Origin: Rhynchopus sp. YZ270_cl-10
Taxonomy: Eukaryota; Euglenozoa; Diplonemea; Diplonemida; Diplonemidae
Direction of reading: 5' to 3'
Length of the DNA: 64,000 nt
NCBI GenBank assembly: GCA_964035575.1
Contig: OZ037897.1
Coordinates: forward strand, 1-64,000
Made by a program: the position numbers and the translations under genes. Under the pieces are notes generated by a model. The model was not told where the DNA came from and did no database searches. It saw only the letters and a list, made by a program, of their open reading frames with translations. This document shows, piece after piece, positions 22,801 to 31,439 of this stretch (positions within the stretch are counted from its first letter, which is position 1; each line of letters opens with the position of its first letter).

Positions 22801-25800
22801 TGCTAAGAGCGGTCGACGCCAACCTCCCCGAGCTGGCCCCATGGGTGCGATGGTGTTACCTGGAGCCCTCCAGCCTGTTTTATGGTGGGGATACCATAAG
22901 GTCACAGCGCGGAGCTCAACAAGGAGATCCCTTGGGCCCGCTTCTCTTCTCCCTGACCATCCACCAGATGGCGTTAGAGCTGAAGGGGCACCCAGGCCTG
23001 GATGGGACTTTGTGGTACCTCGATGACGGCTCTCTGCGGGGGTCCCCTAAGGCGGTTTTTGAGGCGTACCAGGTTCTGTGCACTCGTAGCTCCGAACTGG
23101 GGTTGGAGGTGAACGCGAACAAGTGTGAGCTCATCTCCACTGGTGGCGTCTCCAAGGAGGATCTCGAGGCCGTGGGGTTCACGTTGAACGAGGGTGGACA
23201 GGACGCCATGGGTGAAGGCGGGTTCCGGCTGTTGGATGTGGATGGGTTCGACTTCTTGGGCATCCCCATTGGGTCTGCGGCTTTCTGCGAGGAGTACATG
23301 GCCCAGAAGGTGGACGATTCCCGCCGCAACCTGGAAGCCCTTGTGGACCTCGGGGACTCCCAGGCAGCCTTCTACGTACTGAGATACTGCGAAGGCTACT
23401 GCCGCATGGTGTTCTACATGCGGGGGATCCCACAGTGCGCGGAGTACCTGACGGCCTTTGACGACCTGATCGACAGGTGCCTGGCTGCGCTTCTGCATGA
23501 CCCGGATGGGGCGCTGCCGGAGTTGGCAAGGGCGCAGGCGGCGCTTCCTGTGGCGCTTGGGGGGCTGGGTATCCGTCGCACAGTGGACCATCGGACGGCT
23601 GCGTCCCTCGCCTCTCAGTCAGGGAACCTGCAACTGTCGCAGGCCTTGGACCCTGCCTTCACCTGGGATGAGGAGAGATGGAACAGCGCGGCTGAGGAGT
23701 ACAACTCCAGGGTACCGGTGGCGTTTCACGTGGACAGGGCTCAGCCGAAGAAGATCCTGGAGCAGCAGAGTCTGTCATCTGCGGTGATTGACGCCCAGGC
23801 AGACAAGTTGATGCAACAGCTCTGCATGCGAGACCGAGCACGGATGAAGTCCCTTCTCCTGCCGCTTTCTGGGACGTACCTCACGGCGACACCCTCAGCA
23901 AGGAACCAGATGTCTTCAGCGGACTTTGCGGTTGTGACCCGTTTCCGACTAGGGGTGGCCATCCATGCGGAGGGAACGACTTGCTCGGCATGTCAGGGGG
24001 GGCAGAAAAGGGTTGTCATGGACTCCTTTGGCGACCACACCTTTGGCTGCCCCTACTCCAAACACCGCGTCGCCCGCCACAACGCCTTGCGGGATTCGGT
24101 GTACCGAGCGGCTCAAGGGGCGGGCTTGGACCCTGCTTTGGAGGAGACCGTGAGAGTGGATTTGGAGTCGAAGAAGCGGCCAGGCGACGTCTACCTCCCA
24201 GTAGGAGTGGCGGAAAATGGACCTCGTTGTTTGGACATCACCCACGTGTGCCCCACTTTGCCTTCCTACAGAACAGGGGCCTCGAAGTTTGTGGGCTGGT
24301 CGGCGAAGAACCAGGGCCAGGTCAAACGGGAGAAGCACGAGCGGGATTTGAACAAGATCAACACCAAGTTCTCCCCTATTGTGTTTGAAGCCTTCGGGGG
24401 TGCAGGCGACGAGGCGAACCTCTTGATTGCGCAGCTTGGAGGCCTGACGACGGGACAGACGTCGCACCTGACAGGGTCGGCAGAGTTGCGCATCCGGGAG
24501 AGCATTGCGGTGGCGTACCAGAAAAAGGTCGCATCTTCCTTTCTGGAGCGGGGTGCTATGTGTGTGGGGATTGCCACCCTGAAGCGGGAGCCGTGTGTGG
24601 AGGTAGATGTGGCACCGTCTGCAGAGGACATGGACCGGTTTGGACGCCGCAGTGCAGGGGCCGTGGAACCTCTCTGTGATGATGCGAACCCTGACGATGA
24701 TATGAGTCGTCCTGCTCCAGACCGGTCGGAGGAGCAGCAGGGGAAGCGCAAGAGGGACGTGAAGCCGGACCACGTGGAGCCACCGAGGAAGCGGACCGGG
24801 AGGTTCGATTCGGCTACCGTGATTCCGGAAGGGCCGGGTCTCGATGTGGTGCGTGAGTGGGAGTTTTTGCGTGAGTGCCCGGCAGCGCAGAGGCCTCGGG
24901 CGACGGAACAGGCGGCCAAGCTGGGAGCCTCGAAGGTGACTTGGTCGTTTGTGGCGGGGGACTGTGCTTTTGAGGCTTTGCTCTTCGCCACTGGGCGCAC
25001 GGATTTGTCGGTGGAGGGTCTGCGCCAGGCGGCAGTGAAGAAGGTCCAGGGCCGCGCTGATCTGTCGAGTGCGGCTGTCCCTAATTTTGGGGTCTGGCAG
25101 CGGCTGATGACGAGTGGGGACAGAGGAGACGAGCGTACGTGGGCGGATGCCATTGCAGTGGCGGGGGCAGGGGAGGCTCTTGAGGTATCTGTGGTCATCC
25201 TCAACGAGTTCTCCCGCCCTTCTCTGATGGTGCCAAGAAAACGGCCTAAGGCAGTGGTCCTTCTCCTCCACTCGGGTGACCAGGATGCGGCAGATGGATC
25301 CGGCAGTATCCCGGGACACTACGAGCCCCTCACCATGGACCCGGCTCTGCAGCAGCACATCCTGTCTTTTGAGGCCACAGGTGGTAAGGGGGAGTGCCAG
25401 TCAGAGCGCCCCATGGCTTTTGTGGGAGCGAGGGAGGCGGAGGCGTCGAACACTTTCCTGCAGTGCGAACAATGCAGCAAGCTCTTCGATGCGTCGGACG
25501 CACACTTCTGCTGTCACACGTGTGGTGGCTTGGCATGTCTGCACTGCGCTCAGGGGTCCAAGCACTGCCCTCTGTCGCAAATTGGCAGGGCGGAATACTT
25601 CAGTGCCCTGTCTTTTTTGCACTCGAATGTTCCGGCTCAGGCTGCCTCTGCGGAGGGGAGCGGAGACCCACCACCTAAACGGGCTCCTTCTCCAGCAGTG
25701 CCAGCTCCCGAGGGCGAGGACGTCGAGGAGGTAGACATGCCAATGGCGGGCGAAGAGGGGCAGCAGGCAGAACAGAAGCAGCAGAAGCACGAGAAGCAAC

Positions 25801-27572
25801 GGAAACAGCAGAAGCAGCAACAACAAAAGGCGGACCAGGAGAAGAAGGAAGCGTTGCAGCGTGCGTCGGACGCGTGGCAGCAAGCCCTGGAGGTACGGCG
25901 GGAGCATCGTCGGTCGTGGGGACCGGATTTGGCCGCGCTTCGGGGCACTTTTGGCGACCGCCAGCAGGAGTTGAGTCGTTTCCTGGAGGAACAGAATGTG
26001 CGTCTGGACCAGGCGAAGGCGGCGGACAGGCATCGTGTGGAGGAGCTGACCGCCAGGCACAAGCGGGAACTCGCAGAGGACGCGAAGAAGATGCATGCGC
26101 AGTACTTGGAAGACTGCGATCGGCACCCCGAAGCAGGAGAGTCGCTCCGGGCGGAGTATGACAGGCAACGCTGCGAGAGGCATTACGCCATCGCAGCTAA
26201 GCATGAGTCGGAGCAGAAGGCGACCACTCTGTTGTTGACGGCGGTGAACCTCTCCCGACAGCTGGAGGCAGAACGCATGGTGGCATACGGGCGGTGCTTT
26301 GGGGTGGTGTGCGAAGGGCGGCTATTCCTCCCCTGCCATGCGGTGCGGAGAGCGGTGGGCGACGACCCTGAAGGACTCGAACCTGACTGTGTCGGCGACT
26401 GGATGGCTCTCTTTGGTCCTCAAGGTGCTTCTCCGTGCCCGGGCGAGTTCCTGTACTGCTGGGCGACACAGCAGCCGTGGAGTGGGAACGGGGAGGGGGA
26501 CGGTGATTGCCCGGAGTCGGTGGTCGCCCGTCAGGCGGTTAGGAAGATAGCAGGGGAGGCCGGATACTGCGACACCTGGGGCAAGACCAGCGCGGTCATC
26601 GTCGTTCGGGAAGGCAGGGTCAGCTGGGGAACCCCTTCTCGGGATCAGCTGGAGGAGGAGGTGGGGCGACAGGCCGAGGCGGCAGACACCGAGGTGCGTG
26701 TGAAGGTGGAGGAGATGGATGATGATGAGCAGGAGCAGGAGGAGGACCTCGACACCGCGATGGAGGGGGCGGATCGCTCGCATTCTCTGTCAGTGGAAGG
26801 CATCCCTGACCAGAAGAAGCAAGCGAGGGTGAGGGAATTGCTGAGGGCGCAGAGCGAGGCTTGGATGTGGACGGAGGAGGAGCGGACGGAGAGGGGGGGT
26901 CTTTTCCCGTGCCTCACCATGGGGTCGCCGGTGCCTTCTTCTGTGACGAAGTGGATCTCCCTGTTCCACTACCGTCAGGGAGAGAAACAGGATGGCAGAC
27001 CCTTGTTGTCACTCCCCCTCTCTACCGCTACTTTCACTCAGTGGTATGAGGTGATGAAGGTGGTGGGTTTGCATGAGTGGTCGGTTCAGGAAAAGTGCAA
27101 GGCAAAGTCGACGTTGCATGCCCTGACGGACAACCGGAGCAGTAGGGGGCAGGCCTTTGCAGCGGAGAGTACAAGGAGGGAGAATGAGGCACGAGCGGCT
27201 CGAGAGGGAATAGGCCGACAACCTCAAGCCTCCTCTTCTTCTTCTTCTTCCTCCACCTCTGCAGGCCGTGGCACTACAACCTCCATCGCCCAACCTGCAG
27301 TCTCCACTTCTTCCTCCTCCTCATCGGCAGGCCGTGGCAATGCAACCTCCTCCGCCCAACCTGCTCCTTCCCCAGCTCCCAAAGGACCCCAGCGCCATGC
27401 AGCTCAGGGTAGGTCCAACACGTCGAACGTGTTCACCGACGCAGTGGCACAAGCGACGCAGCATGTGCTCTCGCCCCAGGAGGTGCAGAGAGGGCGCAAT
27501 GGTCGCGGTGGTGGACAGAAGGGGAGACAGAGCGGAGGAAGGAAGGGGAAAAAGGGGAATAAAAAGAATTAG
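19857..27572 (+). CDS. Retrotransposon polyprotein: OTU - Zn fingers - RT - RLE - OTU - Zn finger
   Basis: 2,571 aa from the ATG at 19857; the frame stays open back into the satellite, so the true start is uncertain. Numbering from that ATG: hydrophobic segment near residues 285-310; OTU-like domain 1 with Cys363 (NDCGYVALH) and His480 (DSHFEAVEL); C2H2 finger ~542-575 (CPFDGC...HMRRH) and a C4 finger ~595-615; reverse transcriptase ~835-1240 with QQGDPLGPLLFSL and the YLDD box at 1054; restriction-like endonuclease with CxxC at 1376, then a ..HTFGC..H.. knuckle, RPGD and CLDITH; OTU-like domain 2 with Cys1703 (GDCAFEAL) and His1821 (GHYEPLT); a Cys/His-rich finger ~1868-1905; a Gln/Lys/Glu coiled coil ~1970-2140; an acidic patch; a Ser-rich tract and a basic C-terminus. 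The RT and RLE would perform target-primed reverse transcription. OTU domains are cysteine proteases, often deubiquitinases; their role here is unknown. Confidence 0.85.
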   Translation: MLVFGVSLEGREGQSGCVMMRVWQKGCVQIEFWFDWWCNLWEVFTSLRQPDPCWVVEAPEWGVFVSFAVLDLWKDRRAPTLSHLILWLVGRRTRRTRRGHRSLNWTKSQAGRLRRRKAPCNRPPSPAAHPVFRRIRVADALRGALQCVAIWVLVFVGSELGRSAPHVLGCALFRDAEVLGVGVLRGLCRVRRGWRWLEGASERVRRWTGGIRVAASLVRASVMGVGQLSVCAAEWVWVAWSAGGCLAGFVALVGVARPLGWVLLLEVRRVAARRWTRRIGMAFGMLVVSLLVLLSLLWRAVTPWDLRPAPADPEHPISLSPFALTGGCANVNAPAKTEQAVSVDATLAKFGAKRIPNVSTNDCGYVALHLWDHDTQPDVRAMRKQLYDTAVEVSNRLVQVLGSQEAMTEFANGVTGEAHLNHLGLQLTATASRINIVVVQASEENPLVRITPGSKRVAKSYAESFQAKLPTVVIALCDSHFEAVELVPEVGKTKEGMAEKMRKEARQAVLDTAHLDGIIPTNTTTTAPLATKLGHINADRVFCPFDGCRAGILSSSDAVGGLSRKGLLQHMRRHQADGAYIPDELLGHLGMSRCANDQCDMLLPQSKEVCNTCTVHFGEEGFTAPSPSSRGMLTDQDDLPSFEVMGTTRIQLKGGCPDKHLQLYSELFLRVLMDILEYQDEVAWKRLALFFTVLHRTRTERGGKDQERRLTSTWGKDLEAWKAGQYVALWEQTVEERKPRPSGWSDEDTDEGRRKRTIAKARAGLPSQAMSCATSDGLAPQTPATLEKLQTKHPAAADSKALEQADWPQPQEVPPVTVVEVMKALRSMPKSSAAGPSNVTGAHLRTLCLQRRAKGTLAALAAVLTSLARGNAPVEVAEFFAGANLVALRKPAKGPGLEEDVRPIAVGDTLRRLVGKILSARVRVPARTLLLRGNQVGVATARGAAVATDVISQYAVRNRGKGKVILKIDYRNAFNCVDRLSMLRAVDANLPELAPWVRWCYLEPSSLFYGGDTIRSQRGAQQGDPLGPLLFSLTIHQMALELKGHPGLDGTLWYLDDGSLRGSPKAVFEAYQVLCTRSSELGLEVNANKCELISTGGVSKEDLEAVGFTLNEGGQDAMGEGGFRLLDVDGFDFLGIPIGSAAFCEEYMAQKVDDSRRNLEALVDLGDSQAAFYVLRYCEGYCRMVFYMRGIPQCAEYLTAFDDLIDRCLAALLHDPDGALPELARAQAALPVALGGLGIRRTVDHRTAASLASQSGNLQLSQALDPAFTWDEERWNSAAEEYNSRVPVAFHVDRAQPKKILEQQSLSSAVIDAQADKLMQQLCMRDRARMKSLLLPLSGTYLTATPSARNQMSSADFAVVTRFRLGVAIHAEGTTCSACQGGQKRVVMDSFGDHTFGCPYSKHRVARHNALRDSVYRAAQGAGLDPALEETVRVDLESKKRPGDVYLPVGVAENGPRCLDITHVCPTLPSYRTGASKFVGWSAKNQGQVKREKHERDLNKINTKFSPIVFEAFGGAGDEANLLIAQLGGLTTGQTSHLTGSAELRIRESIAVAYQKKVASSFLERGAMCVGIATLKREPCVEVDVAPSAEDMDRFGRRSAGAVEPLCDDANPDDDMSRPAPDRSEEQQGKRKRDVKPDHVEPPRKRTGRFDSATVIPEGPGLDVVREWEFLRECPAAQRPRATEQAAKLGASKVTWSFVAGDCAFEALLFATGRTDLSVEGLRQAAVKKVQGRADLSSAAVPNFGVWQRLMTSGDRGDERTWADAIAVAGAGEALEVSVVILNEFSRPSLMVPRKRPKAVVLLLHSGDQDAADGSGSIPGHYEPLTMDPALQQHILSFEATGGKGECQSERPMAFVGAREAEASNTFLQCEQCSKLFDASDAHFCCHTCGGLACLHCAQGSKHCPLSQIGRAEYFSALSFLHSNVPAQAASAEGSGDPPPKRAPSPAVPAPEGEDVEEVDMPMAGEEGQQAEQKQQKHEKQRKQQKQQQQKADQEKKEALQRASDAWQQALEVRREHRRSWGPDLAALRGTFGDRQQELSRFLEEQNVRLDQAKAADRHRVEELTARHKRELAEDAKKMHAQYLEDCDRHPEAGESLRAEYDRQRCERHYAIAAKHESEQKATTLLLTAVNLSRQLEAERMVAYGRCFGVVCEGRLFLPCHAVRRAVGDDPEGLEPDCVGDWMALFGPQGASPCPGEFLYCWATQQPWSGNGEGDGDCPESVVARQAVRKIAGEAGYCDTWGKTSAVIVVREGRVSWGTPSRDQLEEEVGRQAEAADTEVRVKVEEMDDDEQEQEEDLDTAMEGADRSHSLSVEGIPDQKKQARVRELLRAQSEAWMWTEEERTERGGLFPCLTMGSPVPSSVTKWISLFHYRQGEKQDGRPLLSLPLSTATFTQWYEVMKVVGLHEWSVQEKCKAKSTLHALTDNRSSRGQAFAAESTRRENEARAAREGIGRQPQASSSSSSSSTSAGRGTTTSIAQPAVSTSSSSSSAGRGNATSSAQPAPSPAPKGPQRHAAQGRSNTSNVFTDAVAQATQHVLSPQEVQRGRNGRGGGQKGRQSGGRKGKKGNKKN
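20719..20779 (+). other. 61-bp island identical to element 2
   Basis: These 61 bases, encoding the hydrophobic stretch SLLVLLSLLWRAVTPWDLR, are identical to the reverse complement of 38407-38467 in element 2. The RT regions of the two elements look only about half identical at DNA level by eye. Confidence 0.9.
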
Positions 27573-28560
27573 AGAGTTAGAGAGTTAGAGGGTGAGAGTG
27601 TGTGTGTAGAAGCGTGTAGAGAATGACAGTTTGCCCCATGTTTATTTTTAACCCTTTTTATTTTGTGTTTTTGGTTCTTTTCATCCTTTGGGGTTTGCCC
27701 CCCCTTTCCCCCCTTTCCGCCCCCCTTCCTATTTGTTAATATTTTTGGTTGGCTGCTGGCTAGGACGGGTCTACCCCAGCAACGGCCCTTACCCCTTGGA
27801 CGAGGCTCTGAGGGTAGAGGGCAGTCTCGGAGGAAGACCTGTCTAAGAGCCAGGCCAGTGGCATCAGGAGCCATTGGGCCACTTTTATAGATTGTGCAGT
27901 AGAGTAGAGTTTGTACAGAACTCTTGTCCTTTGAGTTCCTTTTTTCACTCCTTTAGTTTTTCATTTTTACCTTGTGAAGGTCAATTTCAATTTTTCATTT
28001 TTCAAAACCACCACAGGTAAGCACGAGACCCACCATTGTTGTTGTTGATTTTGTTGTGCGTTATTGTTGTTTTACCCTTTGGGTGTCAGTCAGTCGGGTC
28101 AGGTCACACTTACAGAAGTTCTCAAAAATTTTCACCAAAAAGAAAACTACTAAAAAGATTATGGAACTTCCTTTTTATTTGTTTGTGTGTTACAGAGGAA
28201 ACGGCTCACTCAATCCCCTCCTTCTCCTCCCCTCCCCTCCCCAAGACAAAGCAAAATAAAACTACACCGGTAGACAGAGCAACCCTCCCGTCCCATCCCC
28301 TCCCCTTTTCCTTTTGGGAAAAATTGCACTCACATACGACCCTTTTGCTTATTTGCAGGGAAGTGTTGGTTGTAGTTGTCCCACATGCTTTCTATTTTAG
28401 TGCCACTAACTGTGTTTTCAGGCACTGTCTTGCCAGTACAATAGTAAAGTGCCCTTGTCTGGACATCTAGCTGTTTACATACTCGCTTGACTAGTAAGTA
28501 CCCCCTCTGTCACTGGATGTAGATAAAAAAAAGCGAGCCTAGGGCTAAGTTGAACAACAC

Positions 28561-28561
<1 letters not shown>
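27573..28561 (+). other. 3' UTR and tail-recognition region of element 1
   Basis: Non-coding sequence between the stop codon and the poly(A) tract. Bases 27617-28561 recur in the inverted truncated copy at 29041-29983, and the last ~195 bp recur at 31206-31399. In non-LTR elements the 3' end is the part recognised by the reverse transcriptase, which fits its being retained in every truncated copy. Confidence 0.8.
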
Positions 28562-28592
<31 letters not shown>

Positions 28593-28593
<1 letters not shown>

Positions 28594-28690
28594 GTACAAG
28601 GCTCACAATAAAACAAAGGAAAGGGGGAGGGAGGGAGGGTAAAAAGAAAGGACAAGTGTGTTGTAATGTGTAAAAAATGGTCCCCAAAAC
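28593..28690 (+). repeat. Repeat module Q, copy 1 (3' flank of element 1)
   Basis: Begins CGTACAAGGCTCACAA, runs through a GGGAGG-rich stretch and ends in TGTAAAAAATGGTCCCC. A diverged copy lies at 41366-41503, and its second half (from GTAAAAAGAAAGG) recurs at 40846-40895. No gene. Confidence 0.8.
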
Positions 28691-28919
28691 CGAAAAAAGC
28701 ACTCAGACTGAACTGGCTTCTAAGCTCAGAGTGAGCAAAAATAAGCCTCAGAAACTGAGACCAGGTCTGCACGTTCTTCTGTGCTGCTTCGTGGTGACAG
28801 GGACGCCTCGTGTAGGCGAGCACAGGGACTACCTGGGAAGAAAGCAGAACCGTTCCAGGGGTTCGTCTGGGTCTTCTAGCTCTTTCACAAGAGAATGCCT
28901 AGACGGCTTCTGGGGGAGG
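28691..28919. repeat. Repeat module R, copy 1
   Basis: About 229 bp, nearly identical (one mismatch seen) to 40617-40845. Starts AAAAAAGCACTCAGACTGAA and ends CTTCTGGGGGAGGG. At the other site it lies upstream of the element 2 ORF, so it may be part of that element's 5' UTR or a separate short repeat. The rest of the gap, 28920-28968, shows nothing recognisable. Confidence 0.85.
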
Positions 28920-28979
28920 GTCTTTGGGCAGGTAGTGAGGGTTGTGTAGAAAAACAAAAAGAAAATGTGTATAAAAAAC

Positions 28980-28980
<1 letters not shown>

Positions 28981-29041
<61 letters not shown>

Positions 29042-29983
29042 TGTTGTTCAACTTAGCCCTAGGCTCGCTTTTTTTATCTACATCCAGTGACAGAGGGGGT
29101 ACTTACTAGTCAAGCGAGTATGTAAACAGCTAGATGTCCAGACAAGGGCACTTTACTATTGTACTGGCAAGACAGTGCCTGAAAACACAGTTAGTGGCAC
29201 TAAAATAGAAAGCATGTGGGACAACTACAACCAACACTTCCCTGCAAATAAGCAAAAGGGTCGTATGTGAGTGCAATTTTTCCCAAAAGGAAAAGGGGAG
29301 GGGATGGGACGGGAGGGTTGCTCTGTCTACCGGTGTAGTTTTATTTTGCTTTGTCTTGGGGAGGGGAGGGGAGGAGAAGGAGGGGATTGAGTGAGCCGTT
29401 TCCTCTGTAACACACAAACAAATAAAAAGGAAGTTCCATAATCTTTTTAGTAGTTTTCTTTTTGGTGAAAATTTTTGAGAACTTCTGTAAGTGTGACCTG
29501 ACCCGACTGACTGACACCCAAAGGGTAAAACAACAATAACGCACAACAAAATCAACAACAACAATGGTGGGTCTCGTGCTTACCTGTGGTGGTTTTGAAA
29601 AATGAAAAATTGAAATTGACCTTCACAAGGTAAAAATGAAAAACTAAAGGAGTGAAAAAAGGAACTCAAAGGACAAGAGTTCTGTACAAACTCTACTCTA
29701 CTGCACAATCTATAAAAGTGGCCCAATGGCTCCTGATGCCACTGGCCTGGCTCTTAGACAGGTCTTACTCCGAGACTGCCCTCTACCCTCAGAGCCTCGT
29801 CCAAGGGGTACGGGCCGTCGCTGGGGTAGACCCGTCCTAGCCAGCAGCCAACCAAAAATATTAACAAATAGGAAGGGGGGCGGAAAGGGGGGAAAGGGGG
29901 GGCAAACCCCAAAGGATGAAAAGAACAAAAAACACAAAATAAAAAGGGTTAAAAATAAACATGGGGCAAACTGTCATTCTCTA
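28981..29983 (-). mobile_element. 5'-truncated copy of element 1 (T1), inverted
   Basis: The T tract at 28981-29040 is the poly(A) tail read on the - strand. 29041-29983 is the reverse complement of element 1 27617-28561 at about 99% identity, so only the 3' UTR was copied. It is flanked by the 12-bp duplication GTATAAAAAACG at 28969-28980 and 29984-29995, a typical target-primed reverse transcription product. With element 1 it makes a ~940-bp inverted repeat with a ~480-bp loop. Frames inside it are UTR, not genes. Confidence 0.95.
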
Positions 29984-29984
29984 G

Positions 29985-30022
29985 TATAAAAAACGTGTCC
30001 CCTTATAAAAAACGTGTCCCCT
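29985..30022 (+). repeat. 19-bp direct repeat, two copies
   Basis: TATAAAAAACGTGTCCCCT occurs twice head to tail. It resembles the 19-bp unit GTAAAAAATGGTCCCCTTT repeated at 40877-40988 and the single copy near 28668-28685. T1 inserted into the first unit, duplicating part of it. Confidence 0.85.
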
Positions 30023-30055
30023 CTGTCTTAGTTTTTTTTTTTTTTTTTTTTTTTT

Positions 30056-31439
30056 CCCGGTGGTCCGGGTTTTGAGTGTTTTTAGTGTTTTCTTTTTCCC
30101 AGAGAGGGTTGGGGGGAGGTGATCAGGGGTCTCAGGGACCTCGAATCAAAACAGAGGTGTCTTGACAAAAAAGGCTCAAAGGTGCAGAGGTCTGTTTAGC
30201 CTTACAGCAAATCCTTTAAAAAAGGAAAGGCCTTGAGACATAACAAAAGAGGGTTTTGAGGCAGACGGAGGGGCTCAACAAATAAGACCTTCCAGGACCC
30301 AAGTTTTTTCTAGCCCACAGCAACATAGGTAGAAAGAACATGAGAGGAAGAAGGGACTTACCTGCATGTGAGATGAAGAGGGAAATAGGCAGAGGAGAAG
30401 GAGGGGCTTTTTCACTTCAGGGGTTCTTGATGGTCAGGGCTGGGTTTCTTCTAGGTGGAGATTCCCATGGGTAGACCAAAAAGAGAGAGTAGGTTGAGGT
30501 GAAAAAGTTTGGGACAATAAAGACAATAAAGACAATGTAAAACAGTTGAAACAATGACAATAACATACAGACAGACCAAGTGATGACCTCCCATGCCTCA
30601 GGGGCAAGGATGTTCAGCTGGTTCTGGGTTAGTTTCCTGAATCTGGAGGGGGGGTGAGCGAATCATACAACCCTTCAGTATGGAAACGGAGTCTTGGGCA
30701 AGCCTGTGAAAAAGAGGAATAATGGAACAAAAGGACAAGGGTAAAAAAAATATTAACAAGGGGGTGAATAAAATAAAGAAAATATTAACAAACTAGACAA
30801 GGGGGTGAGGGGTAAAAAATGGGAGTTGTGTTTTTGAATTTTCTGTACAATATTGGATCTGTGCACAGGGGGCATTACCCCTCTAACAGCAAGGGTAAAG
30901 TTGAAAATAAAGGAAAGTGCTTCTTTGAGGCACTATGACACTTTGACAATCTATTTTTTGAAAGTAAAGTAAAAAGACGTGCATCCTGGTGGCACTTTGA
31001 CACTGGCAAACATTCTATTCTATTGTGTCTACTGTTTCTATTCTAAATTCTAAAACACTGGCTGGGCGACCTCCTGGGAACACCTCACACAAAAATCAAA
31101 ATGGTAAATGACAAAAATAAAAATGGGGAAAACCACGTTTTCGTACACATATTCTTTGCTTTGCTTTGCTTTGGTTTGCTTAGTTTTTTTTTTTTTTTTT
31201 TTTTTGGTGTTGTTCAACTTAGCCCTAGGCTCGCTTTTTTTATCTACATCCAGTGACAGAGGGGGTACTTACTAGTCAAGCGAGTATGTAAACAGCTAGA
31301 TGTCCAGACAAGGGCACTTTACTATTGTACTGGCAAGACAGTGCCTGAAAACACAGTTAGTGGCACTAAAATAGAAAGCATGTGGGACAACTACAACCAG
31401 GTTTGCTTAGTTTTGTGTTGTTTTCTTTGTATCTCTTGT
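30056..31439 (-). other. Probable 3' UTR of element 2
   Basis: Lies between the stop codon and the T24 tract. I see no open frame or motif of note. It ends (- strand) in GACCACCGGG before the A tail and does not resemble the element 1 3' UTR except for the T2 insertion. Assignment rests on position only. Confidence 0.55.
31184..31399 (-). mobile_element. Very short 5'-truncated copy of element 1 (T2)
   Basis: The T22 tract (31184-31205) plus 194 bp (31206-31399) match the reverse complement of the last ~195 bp of element 1 almost perfectly. The flanks carry the duplication GGTTTGCTTAG at 31173-31183 and 31400-31410. It inserted in the 3' UTR of element 2, so element 1-type retrotransposition occurred after element 2 arrived. 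Confidence 0.93.

Larger units (their letters stand above)
19698..28592 (+). mobile_element. Non-LTR retrotransposon, element 1 (RLE class, OTU-bearing)
   Basis: Parts in order: a short CAG/CAA-rich 5' stretch abutting the 8-bp satellite, one ORF (19857-27572), a ~990-bp 3' UTR and a 31-nt poly(A) tail (28562-28592). The domain set (zinc finger, reverse transcriptase, C-terminal restriction-like endonuclease) is that of the early-branching RLE non-LTR elements (R2, NeSL, CRE and relatives). The ORF is uninterrupted, and two 5'-truncated offspring of this family lie within 3 kb, so the family was active recently. The 5' end may be truncated: the CAG-rich region is ~150 bp here against ~1.5 kb in element 2. 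No target-site duplication is apparent, because the left flank is satellite and the right flank is not. Confidence 0.85.

Noticed and set aside
23194-25358. Long antisense frames opposite the element 1 ORF (up to 469 codons) as genes.
   Set aside because: They mirror the high GC third positions of the sense ORF, contain no recognisable domain, and the sense strand carries all RT, RLE and OTU motifs.
28691-28919. Module R as a tRNA-derived SINE or RNA gene.
   Set aside because: A GGGTTCGTCTGG stretch only weakly resembles a B box, no matching A box or cloverleaf was found, and neither copy has an A tail or target duplication.
28036-29564. A pair of identical 144-codon frames on opposite strands as a duplicated gene.
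   Set aside because: Both lie in the 3' UTR of element 1 and its inverted truncated copy; identity is explained by retroposition.
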